Shown in pieces: positions 1-6,498 of a stretch of 64,000 nt of DNA. The translations under genes and the position numbers were made by a program. The stretch is from DASSUW01 sp963844205. GTDB taxonomy: Bacteria; Actinomycetota; Thermoleophilia; Solirubrobacterales; Solirubrobacteraceae. Every line of letters begins with the position of its first letter. Position 1 is the first letter of the stretch. The notes beneath the pieces are model-generated. The model was not told the origin of the DNA and searched no databases. It saw only the letters and a list, made by a program, of their open reading frames with translations. The stretch lies in assembly GCA_963844205.1 (NCBI GenBank), contig CAWJNK010000012.1:593604-657603 (forward strand). Direction: 5' to 3'.

Positions 1-77
1 CTCGCGGCCGGCGCCGTGACCGCGAGGGCGATCAGCGCCGCGGCCACGGCGAGGAGGCGGGGGAGAGGGGAGGACAT
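1..77 (-). CDS. N-terminus of a secreted protein (partial, runs off left edge)
   Basis: Reading leftward from an ATG at 77 gives about 25 residues that start MSSPLPRLLAVAAALIALAV and continue TAPAA, a typical Sec signal peptide: short polar start, Leu/Ala-rich core, then an Ala-x-Ala-like end. The frame stays open to the window edge, so only the leader is visible and the mature protein cannot be named. It diverges from the small membrane-protein gene that begins at 148. Confidence 0.6.
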   Translation of the reverse strand, partial: MSSPLPRLLAVAAALIALAVTAPAA

Positions 78-147
78 GACACGGGATGGTCGCCCGCGCA
101 ACCATCTTCGGCATCGGGGAACCTCCTAGTCGGGGTATACGCCGTCC

Positions 148-654
148 ATGGACCAGACCGGCTTCGCTGCGCGCATGTCCCGTCACCTCGGCCGGCCGGT
201 GGAGGCCGCCTGCGCGGTGCGGCCTCCCGGCACGACGATCAAGATCGCCCTGTGCGCCGGCGCGGGCGCGGGACTCGGCGCGCTGGTCGGCGGCTCGCCG
301 ATCTTCGCCGGCATCGTCGGCGGGCTCGGCGCCCTCGTCGGGTATCTGATCGTCTGGCTGCGCACCCGCGGCGGTGACCGCGCCGTCGCGATGGCGCTGG
401 TGCTGGAGGGGGATCGCGTCGAGCTGCTGCGGCTGGGCCCGCTCGGCACCAAGCCCGCCGGCACGCTGCGCTCGATCCCCTACGCCGACATCAAGGGCGT
501 GGCGGCCGACGACCGGCTGCTCGAGGTCAGGCTCGTGCTGCAGACCGCCGACGGCCAGATCGAGCTCGACGGCGGCCGCCGCGGCGCCGGCGCCGCTCCG
601 CCGGTCGTAGAGGAGCTCAAGCGCCGGGTCGCGCGAGATACCGCAGCCCGTTGA
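148..654 (+). CDS. Small membrane protein of unknown function
   Basis: The product is 168 residues and I do not recognise its family. A soluble N-terminus of about 30 residues is followed by a Gly/Ala-rich hydrophobic stretch (about residues 32-70, probably two closely spaced membrane helices). A cytosolic C-terminal domain with alternating beta-like strands follows, in a pattern reminiscent of PH-like domains in small actinobacterial membrane proteins; that is only a suggestion. The ATG at 148 is the only start that keeps the N-terminus compact. Its last 38 bases overlap, antisense, the end of the convergent peroxidase gene, leaving no room for a terminator between them. Confidence 0.6.
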   Translation: MDQTGFAARMSRHLGRPVEAACAVRPPGTTIKIALCAGAGAGLGALVGGSPIFAGIVGGLGALVGYLIVWLRTRGGDRAVAMALVLEGDRVELLRLGPLGTKPAGTLRSIPYADIKGVAADDRLLEVRLVLQTADGQIELDGGRRGAGAAPPVVEELKRRVARDTAAR

Positions 655-1963
655 TGCCGGGCGCGAAGTAGTACTCGCCGCCGCGCGTCGTCACCACGCG
701 CGACAGCGGGCCCATGAAGAACGGCGGCCGGCCGGGGATCGTCATCTTCGGCTGCCCCTCGATGTCCTGCGGGCCGGTCAACGGGTCCTGGTCGTCGCCG
801 ATCCGGAACGGGTTGCCCGTGTTCGCCCACTGCGCCTGGACGAACTCGAACTGCCGGGCCAGGCTCGCCTGCAGCGTCATGAAGATCACGCCGCGGTCGG
901 CGCCGTCGTCCTGCGCGCCCTCAGGCAGCGGATCGCCGTACGTGATGCCGCGCCGGATCAGGCGGTGGCGGTTCACGAGCTTGCCCTCGAACGGCATGCT
1001 CAGGCGCGGGTTCATCCGGCGGATGTGCGAGCCGATCGGGCAGCGCATGCCGTCCGGGTCGCCGCTGAAGTCGAACGCGTTGTTGCGCGACCTGTCGCCG
1101 ACGAGCGCCGCGTCCTCGCCGCCGGGACGCGAGTCGAGCGGCGTCCCGTCGCGCCAGCGGCCGACGAGCTTGGCGGCCAGCTCCTCCTCCCCGCCGGGAT
1201 ACAGCGCCGCGGCCTCGGCGAGCTGGCGGCGGAAGGTCGCGACGTCCTGGTGCAGCTTGCGGTAGACGAGGTAGGAGCCGTTGCGGCTCAGCTCGTCCGG
1301 CGGCGCGGCCGCGGGCAGCGCTCCCTGCTCGTCGGGGTAGCCGAGGATGAACTCGCCGGCGCGGATCGGGCGCCAGGCGCCGTCCTTGGCGGGCGCGCCG
1401 GCCCCCGGGTGATCGGGGAAGCGGCTGCCCTCGATCGCCGGCTGCGAGAACCCGTCGGCGTAGCCGAAGTGCTCGCGGCCGGTCGGCAGCGCGCCGCCGC
1501 GCTGCGTGACGACCACGCTGGCCCCGCCCGCCTGCGCGACCGCCTCCCGGATGCGCCGGTCGCGCTCCGCGAGCGCGGCCGGGTCCTTGGCGCTGATCAT
1601 CACCAGCACGTGCGCGTCGCGGCTGCGGAAGCAGTCCTCCCAGTGCTCGGGGGCGCTCTCGCCGGTGTCGCCGAGCAGCTCGGCGCGGGCGGCCATGCCG
1701 TCGCGGAACTCGGCCGGGAACGCCGCGAGCGAGTCCTCCGACACGCCGAGCGCGCGCAGCCCCTCGTAGCTGATCGCGATGTTGATGCCGGAGTCGGGCT
1801 TGACGTCCCAGCGCTCGGCGGTGATGACCTGGTCGATCACCTCGCCGAGCAGCGCCCGCGCCCGTGCCGGGTCCTCGATCCGCAGGAACACGTAGCCTGC
1901 GGCCGGCAGCCGGTAGCCGCGGACCACGAAGCCCTGGATGTTGGGGAAGTCGAGCTCGGTCAT
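617..1963 (-). CDS. Dyp-type (dye-decolorizing) heme peroxidase
   Basis: The product is 448 residues, the length of larger B/C-type Dyp peroxidases, and oxidises bulky dyes or phenolics with H2O2. The family signature GxxDG is present as GYADG at residues 167-171; its Asp is the distal acid. A heme-ligand motif CPIGSHIRRMNPR lies near residue 310, the His being the proximal ligand. There is no signal peptide, so it is probably cytosolic unless loaded into a compartment; no encapsulin gene is in the window. The ATG at 1963 overlaps the TGA of the upstream gene (ATGA), making it the last gene of a three-gene coupled operon. Confidence 0.93.
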   Translation of the reverse strand: MTELDFPNIQGFVVRGYRLPAAGYVFLRIEDPARARALLGEVIDQVITAERWDVKPDSGINIAISYEGLRALGVSEDSLAAFPAEFRDGMAARAELLGDTGESAPEHWEDCFRSRDAHVLVMISAKDPAALAERDRRIREAVAQAGGASVVVTQRGGALPTGREHFGYADGFSQPAIEGSRFPDHPGAGAPAKDGAWRPIRAGEFILGYPDEQGALPAAAPPDELSRNGSYLVYRKLHQDVATFRRQLAEAAALYPGGEEELAAKLVGRWRDGTPLDSRPGGEDAALVGDRSRNNAFDFSGDPDGMRCPIGSHIRRMNPRLSMPFEGKLVNRHRLIRRGITYGDPLPEGAQDDGADRGVIFMTLQASLARQFEFVQAQWANTGNPFRIGDDQDPLTGPQDIEGQPKMTIPGRPPFFMGPLSRVVTTRGGEYYFAPGINGLRYLARPGA

Positions 1964-2499
1964 GCGGGGAAGCGCTCCAGGAAGCGGGCCTTGAGGTCGG
2001 CCGCGCCGAGGCCCTGCGCGCCGAGCGCGAACTCGATCAGCCGCGCCCGCTTGTCGATGTCCGAATGCACCTGCTCGACCGTGCGGTCGCCGTAGGCGGC
2101 GAAGAACAGCGCCGCCTCGAGCTGGTGGGCGCGCAGCCAGCGCGGGAAGCCCTCGCGGTCGTGGTGGCCGGGATAGCCGCGGCAGTGGCCCCAGATCGCG
2201 TCGGCGTCCTCGCCCAGGCCGGTCCGCAGCCGCTCGAGGTAGGCGTCGAGCGGGCCGTCGAAGTTGCTCGTGAACAGCAGCCGGGACGCGTCGAGGCGGT
2301 CGCGGTGCCGCTGGCCCATGTGCTTGACCTGGTCGATCACCACCCAGCGCGCGAGGTGGGTGCCGGGCACGCGCGCGACCGGGCTGGCGTCGCCCTCCGG
2401 GAGCGCCTCGAGGTGCTTCCTGAGGTCGTCCACGTGCCCGTCGAGGATCGGCACGAGCACCGTGAGCGCATAGGCCTGGCCGGAGACGTTGCGGCTCAC
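1960..2499 (-). CDS. Conserved hypothetical protein, paralogue of its upstream neighbour, coupled to the Dyp peroxidase
   Basis: I choose the GTG at 2499 because it overlaps the upstream gene's stop as GTGA and gives a 179-residue protein that aligns with that neighbour along its length. A longer in-frame reading exists upstream but is low-complexity shadow of the neighbour. Shared blocks include ARWV near the N-terminus, SNFDG, AIWG and GYPG. No signal peptide or membrane segment is visible, and I do not recognise a named domain. Its stop overlaps the Dyp peroxidase ATG. Tandem duplication and tight coupling suggest the two paralogues form a hetero-oligomer or supply something to the peroxidase; that is inference. 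Confidence 0.8.
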   Translation of the reverse strand: MSRNVSGQAYALTVLVPILDGHVDDLRKHLEALPEGDASPVARVPGTHLARWVVIDQVKHMGQRHRDRLDASRLLFTSNFDGPLDAYLERLRTGLGEDADAIWGHCRGYPGHHDREGFPRWLRAHQLEAALFFAAYGDRTVEQVHSDIDKRARLIEFALGAQGLGAADLKARFLERFPA

Positions 2500-3047
2500 A
2501 GGTCGTGCTGGATCGACGTCAGCATGTCCTCGTACGCGGCCTTGAACGCGTCGGGGGCGAGCGAGGGGGCCCGCGCGGCCAGGCCGTCGAGCGCGGCGGC
2601 GACCTTGGCGGCGGAGATGATCTCGGTCGTCGTCGCGGTCGGGTACGCGTTCCAGTAGTGGTTGGCGACGTACTCGTTCTCGCGGATGTACTGCTTGAAC
2701 GGCTCGACCGGGATCGGGCCCGGGAAGCCGAACGAGGTGCCCCAGATCGCCTTCATGCGCGTCGGGACGACCTCGGAGAACGCGTCGATGTACTGGTCCC
2801 AGCTCCCGTTGAAGTTGCTCTCGAACATCAGGTACGGGTAGTGCAGCTTCTCGCCGTCGCCGCCGTCCGGGAAGCGCTTGACCATCACCCACCGCGCGTA
2901 GTGGATGAACGAGAGCATCTGGAGCTTCTTGAGCGTGGCCGTGACGTGGCGACCGACCCAGAACACGATCGGCAGCAGGATCCGGCCCTGCGGCTTGTAC
3001 GGACTGAGGACGGTGATCGCCGTCGCCCTGCCTTCGACGTTGGCCAT
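2496..3047 (-). CDS. Conserved hypothetical protein, first gene of the Dyp peroxidase operon
   Basis: The product is 183 residues and the better conserved-looking of two tandem paralogues, with the blocks FIHYARWV, FESNFNGSWDQYIDAF, AIWGTSFGFPG and YPTATTTEI. These match SNFDG, AIWG and GYPG in the downstream copy. The protein is rich in aromatics and looks cytosolic. I do not recognise a domain of known function. It begins at an ATG at 3047 and ends in a GTGA overlap with the next gene. It is therefore probably the lead gene of the operon, with its promoter in the 3048-3092 gap. Confidence 0.8.
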   Translation of the reverse strand: MANVEGRATAITVLSPYKPQGRILLPIVFWVGRHVTATLKKLQMLSFIHYARWVMVKRFPDGGDGEKLHYPYLMFESNFNGSWDQYIDAFSEVVPTRMKAIWGTSFGFPGPIPVEPFKQYIRENEYVANHYWNAYPTATTTEIISAAKVAAALDGLAARAPSLAPDAFKAAYEDMLTSIQHDL

Positions 3048-3092
3048 CGCTCACGACCCTAACCCGGTGGACGATCTTCGTCCAGTCCTTTA

Positions 3093-3121
3093 GGAGGGCC
3101 GCCCGGTGCGGGCGGCCCTCC
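3093..3121 (-). terminator. Intrinsic terminator-like hairpin after the DUF6345-like gene
   Basis: A perfect 13-bp stem (arms 3093-3105 and 3109-3121) closes a three-base loop, 12 bases past the stop of the gene ending at 3134. On the minus strand it is followed by TAAAGG rather than a clean U-tract, as is common in high-GC actinobacteria. It separates that gene from the downstream Dyp operon, which is on the same strand. Confidence 0.75.
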
Positions 3122-3133
3122 AGGAGTCATGAC

Positions 3134-4939
3134 TCAGACGGTGCCGGTGATCGACCACTGGCCGACGCGGGTCGCCACCGGGATGTCCGGCCCGGTGGAG
3201 CCCTGGCCCCAGAAGAAGTCGCCGATGTTGGTGACGCCGCCGGAGGCGATGTTGCCCATCGAGCGGTACACCACGCCGGACGGCTCCTTGTCGATGGCCA
3301 TCTGCGCCCACGCGTTGCGGACGGTCAGGGCCGGGAGCGTCCACCACAGGATCTGGCGCGGGAACAGGTAGCTCGCGAACGTGCCGCCCGTGCCACCGCC
3401 GACGCAGTACGCGTTGGTGTGGAAGCCGTTGAGCATGTGCAGGCCGTCCACGGCGCCGCCCCAGCGGCTGAAGTAGTCGTGGAAGCCGTTCGTGTCACGC
3501 AGCACCTGGCACGACTCGAGCTGCATCCACTCCAGGTCGCCGTTGCCCCAGCGGGCGTCCGCGGGCGTGATCTCGGTGTCGTCGATCGCGCTCTTGAACG
3601 TGAAGCCGCCGGACCAGCCGTGGCCGGTGTACCACTGCGCGTCGACGTTGTCGACGTAGAGGTGGTCCCAGCCGCCCTTCGACGTGTCCTTGAAGTCCTT
3701 CTCCCACGCGTTCACGCCGCGCCAGTCGAAGGCGGTGCCGATGCCCTTGGACGCCATCACGCTCTTGAAGCCGATCGCGCTGTCCTGGGCGCACTGCCAC
3801 TCGTCGACGGTCTGCTCGATGCCGACGTCGACGGGCCCGATCGCCAGCTTGCCGAAGCCGCCGCCGCCGGGGGTCGTCTCCGCGGACGCCGCGCCGTCGC
3901 CGTCGAGGGTGACCTGCGCCGTCGCTGCGAGGCCGTTGCGGTCGGTCACCTCGAGGGTGAGCGTCTCCGCCGGGCCGGTCTTGCCGCGCGGGCGCCGGTC
4001 GTAGGCGACCTGCTCGCCGCCGTTGTCGGTGAGCACGGTGCTCGACGACGACCAGTTGTAGACGGAGCCGTCGCCGGCCGCCTCGGCGACCTCGCCGAAG
4101 ATCCGCTCGCCGCTGCGCGAGACCTTGATCGTGGCCTTCGGGCCAACGCCCTCGACGGCCGGGACCGACAGGTTCGCCTGCTCGCCCTTCTCGCTCGACG
4201 GGTTGCAGGTGTAGCTCGGGTAGATCGTCTCGACGGCGCCGAGCGCGGGGAGCACGTAGCCGAGCGTCGGCTCGCCCTGGCGGACGCCCTCGTCATAGAG
4301 CGCCTCGCACGACTTCTGCGCCTCGTCGGCGGGGATGATCGGAGCGTCGCCGGCGCGGTCGAGCTTGCGCAGGCTGCTGGAGAGCTGCGTGACCTGGCCG
4401 TCGGGCGCGAACGTGATCCGGAGCTTCGCGCCCTGGCCCGCCACGGGCAGCCCGGCGAGCTGGAACGAGTGCGAGACCGTGGTGTCGAGGAGATGCTCCC
4501 CGGTCACATTGCCGGCGCGGTCGGAGAGGGTGAGCTTGGCGTGGCTGACCTTCGGGTTGGCCTCGAGGTCGGTCAGGCCGATGATCTCGGTGAGCTTGGA
4601 CGCCCGCTCGAGCGCGTCCGTCTCGCCGATCGGCTTGAGGTACGCCAGGGCGCGGGTGTCGAGCGCCTGCGAGAGCGTGGCACGACCGGCCTCGTCCTTG
4701 CCGCTCGCGACCGGACGCTGCGGGACCTGCCCGAACGCGTCGCTGGTGTAGCCGAACGCGCCGTTCTCCTGGAGCGCGTTCGGGATCCGGTACGTCTCGG
4801 CGAGCCGGGCGCTCTCCTCGGCGGTCATCCCTTCCTGGGTGACCTTGTAGATCGGCGCGGTCTCGGCGGCGGACGCCGAGCTCGCGAACAACAGTGCCGC
4901 GCCTGCCCCGAGCAGGGCGGAGGCGATCGTGCGGTTCAT
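3134..4939 (-). CDS. Secreted DUF6345-like protein, possible clan CD-type cysteine peptidase fold
   Basis: The start is the ATG at 4939, preceded by AGGAGA and followed by a clear signal peptide (MNRTIASALLGAG ... SSASA|AE). An in-frame ATG 39 bases upstream would bury the leader. The 601-residue product has an N-terminal Thr/Ser-rich domain and a middle beta-rich domain. Its C-terminal domain has YTGHGWSGG (His440) and, 37 residues on, MQLESCQVL (Cys477), each beside a hydrophobic strand. That His-Gly then Cys order and spacing resembles the dyad of caspase/gingipain-type peptidases. I recall such proteins being grouped as DUF6345; the peptidase idea is inference. An ECF sigma factor gene lies just upstream in the same direction. 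Confidence 0.75.
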   Translation of the reverse strand: MNRTIASALLGAGAALLFASSASAAETAPIYKVTQEGMTAEESARLAETYRIPNALQENGAFGYTSDAFGQVPQRPVASGKDEAGRATLSQALDTRALAYLKPIGETDALERASKLTEIIGLTDLEANPKVSHAKLTLSDRAGNVTGEHLLDTTVSHSFQLAGLPVAGQGAKLRITFAPDGQVTQLSSSLRKLDRAGDAPIIPADEAQKSCEALYDEGVRQGEPTLGYVLPALGAVETIYPSYTCNPSSEKGEQANLSVPAVEGVGPKATIKVSRSGERIFGEVAEAAGDGSVYNWSSSSTVLTDNGGEQVAYDRRPRGKTGPAETLTLEVTDRNGLAATAQVTLDGDGAASAETTPGGGGFGKLAIGPVDVGIEQTVDEWQCAQDSAIGFKSVMASKGIGTAFDWRGVNAWEKDFKDTSKGGWDHLYVDNVDAQWYTGHGWSGGFTFKSAIDDTEITPADARWGNGDLEWMQLESCQVLRDTNGFHDYFSRWGGAVDGLHMLNGFHTNAYCVGGGTGGTFASYLFPRQILWWTLPALTVRNAWAQMAIDKEPSGVVYRSMGNIASGGVTNIGDFFWGQGSTGPDIPVATRVGQWSITGTV

Positions 4940-5035
4940 CCTGTCTCCTAGTTGGGAGGGGGGATAGGGCTGCCGCACTGTGCGCGGTCCGCGTTGGGCG
5001 GACCTTGGCTCGACCTTGGGGCCTGTCCCCCCGCG

Positions 5036-5569
5036 TCAGTTCGCGAGCGCCTGGCGGGCGCGGAACAGCCGGCTCATGATCGTGCCCGTGGGGACGTCCA
5101 GCGTTGCGGCGGCCTCCTTGTAGGAGAGGCCGAGCAGGTCGACGGAGACGAGCGCGTCGCGCTGGTGCTCGGGCAGCTGAGCGATGCGGGAGTAGAGCTC
5201 GCGGGCCTCGAGCGCGCGCTCGGGGTCGGCTGTGCGGTGGGACTCGAAGCGCTCCATGTCCTCGGGCGCGGTCGCGGTCGCCGGCCGGCGGGCGGCGGTG
5301 CGGCGGCTGGAGATGAACGTGTTTCGCAGGACGCGCAGGAGGTAGCCGAGGTCGTCGTCGCCGCTGACCAGGCGCGGCTTGGCGAGGACCTTGACGCAGA
5401 CGTCCTGCACGAGGTCCTCGGCGTCGGCGTGCGAGCCGGTCATGCCGAGCGCGGCGCGGTAGAGGCGGTCGAGGTGGTCACCTAGGCGGTTGGCGTCGAG
5501 GACTCGAGGGGCGCTGTGCGGGCGGGTCCTGACGCCGATCTGGGGGGCGGCGAGAGAGAGCGTCGTCAT
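5036..5569 (-). CDS. ECF-type RNA polymerase sigma factor
   Basis: The product is 177 residues, a normal ECF length. Region 2 is seen around LYRAALGMTGSHADAEDLVQ and region 4 around LPEHQRDALVSVDLLGLSY, then a helix-turn-helix TLDVPTGTIMSRLFRAR. I take the ATG at 5569; a second ATG at 5593 with a G-rich SD is possible, and upstream sequence is the repeat region. There is no anti-sigma gene next to it. The secreted DUF6345-like gene lies 96 bases downstream in the same direction and is a plausible target or co-transcribed partner. Confidence 0.9.
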   Translation of the reverse strand: MTTLSLAAPQIGVRTRPHSAPRVLDANRLGDHLDRLYRAALGMTGSHADAEDLVQDVCVKVLAKPRLVSGDDDLGYLLRVLRNTFISSRRTAARRPATATAPEDMERFESHRTADPERALEARELYSRIAQLPEHQRDALVSVDLLGLSYKEAAATLDVPTGTIMSRLFRARQALAN

Positions 5570-5640
5570 GCCCCGGCACGCTCCCAGCGGCATTCCCCCC
5601 GAACTACGGGGGGACCCCCTGAACCTCCCCCGCGCCCTAA

Positions 5641-5689
5641 GGGGGTCTGACCCCCGTCCGACCCGCGGTAAGTCGGGGGTCAGACCCCC
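5641..5689. repeat. Large inverted repeat built of two GGGGGTCTGACCCCC palindromes
   Basis: Arms at 5641-5656 and 5674-5689 are perfect 16-base inverted copies, and each arm is itself a near-perfect palindrome around TCTGA/TCAGA. A third copy sits at 5932-5947. The copies at 5674 and 5932 share flanking bases (GGTAMGTCGGGGGTCAGACC), so they are duplicates of a larger unit. The repeat lies about 70 bases upstream of the sigma factor start, so it could act as an operator or a transcript-end hairpin. Nothing in the sequence decides between these. Confidence 0.75.
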
Positions 5690-5722
5690 TCCACGATCGC
5701 GCGGCGGCGCGCGAGGGCGCGG

Positions 5723-5911
5723 ACGAACGTCAACTGCGGCATTGAGGGGAGGGGCCCGGCGGTTTCGTGCAATTCCGCGGCCTCCCGCCCCGCGGATTTC
5801 ACGAAACCGCCGCATACGGAGGGTTTCGTGGCAACGCGCACCCCGGCCACCGCAGAAATTTCACGTTTCCGCCGGTCCGCCACCCCCCCACCCGGCGCAG
5901 TTGACGTCCGT
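5723..5911. repeat. Nested inverted-repeat element, copy A
   Basis: This is an element of about 189 bp bounded by inverted ends reading GACGTCAACTGCG inward from both sides. The left arm continues GCATTGAGGGGAGG. Inside are two tandem hairpin units about 60 bases apart. The first (5758-5811) is a strong stem, GGCGGTTTCGTG pairing with CACGAAACCGCC, plus an inner CCGCGG pair. The second (5818-5872) has the same layout but TTT faces TTT in the stem, so it is partly decayed. No reading frame is evident. Two further copies with the same architecture but different stem sequence are at 5978-6164 and 47580-47762. Confidence 0.75.
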
Positions 5912-5977
5912 GCCGCGCCGCCGCGGTACGTCGGGGGTCAGACCCCCTTACGTCGCGGGCAGCGCGCGGCAGCGCGG

Positions 5978-6164
5978 GCGAACGTCAACGGCGGCAGGTA
6001 GGGAGGCGGGGGGAATAACGTGCGAGATCGTCCGCCACGGGCGCGGCGATCGCACGAAACTCCTCGTCTGGAGGAGGAACGTGCAATTCGCGTCGCGGGG
6101 CCGTCCGAAATTGCACGAAACTCCCGGTCCGCCACCTCCCCACCCAGCCGCAGTTGACGTTCGC
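5978..6164. repeat. Nested inverted-repeat element, copy B
   Basis: This is an element of about 187 bp. Left end GCGAACGTCAACGGCGGCA and right end, read on the other strand, GCGAACGTCAACTGCGGC form the terminal inverted repeat, followed inward by G-rich GGGAGG on both sides. Two internal hairpins follow. One, near 6009-6063, pairs CGTGCGA with TCGCACG. The other, 6073-6124, pairs CGTGCAATT with AATTGCACG and has outer GGAG/CTCC clamps. Its right terminal repeat is the start of the 61-bp tandem array beginning at 6153. Copies A and B are separated by a GGGGGTCAGACCCCC palindrome. Confidence 0.75.
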
Positions 6165-6498
6165 GCCGCGCCGCCCCGGCGCGACGATCAGAGCGCCGCG
6201 CCGCCCCGGCGCAGTTGACGTTCGCGCCGCGCCGCCCCGGCGCGACGTTCAGAGTGCCGCGCCGCCCCGGCGCTGTTGACGTTCGCGCCGTGCCGCCCCG
6301 GCGCGACGATCAGAGCGCCGCGCCGCCCCGGCGCCGTTGACGTTCGCGCCGCGCCGCCCCGGCGCGACGATCAGAGCGCCGCGCCTCCCCGGCGCAGTTG
6401 ACGTTCGCGCCGCGCCGCCCCGGCGCGACGATCAGAGCGCCGCGCCGCCCCGGCGCGTTGACGTTCGCGCCGCGCCGCCCCGGCGCGACGATCAGAGT
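6153..6498. repeat. 61-bp tandem repeat array, about 5.7 copies, ending inside the LuxR-type gene
   Basis: Copies begin with GTTGACGTTC at 6153, 6214, 6275, 6336, 6397 and 6457, so the period is 61 bases (60 for the last). Each unit holds the right end of the nested element (GCAGTTGACGTTCGC), two CGCGCCGCCCCGGCGC blocks and GATCAGAG. The final copy includes the stop codon of the regulator gene (TCA at 6492-6494 within GATCAGAGTGCGG). The array therefore looks like a local expansion of the junction between element B and the gene's 3' end. Copies are 90% or more identical by eye. Confidence 0.9.

Noticed and set aside
1960..3054. A single 364-residue protein covering both Dyp-operon paralogues
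   Set aside because: Its first half is out-of-frame Arg-rich text; the two real paralogues are in different frames joined by a GTGA overlap.
5723..6164. IS element with transposase
   Set aside because: Inverted ends are present, but the elements are under 200 bp with no coding frame; at most a non-autonomous element.
6153..6498. CRISPR-like regular repeats
   Set aside because: Units are contiguous 61-bp copies with no unique spacers and no cas genes nearby; this is a tandem array.
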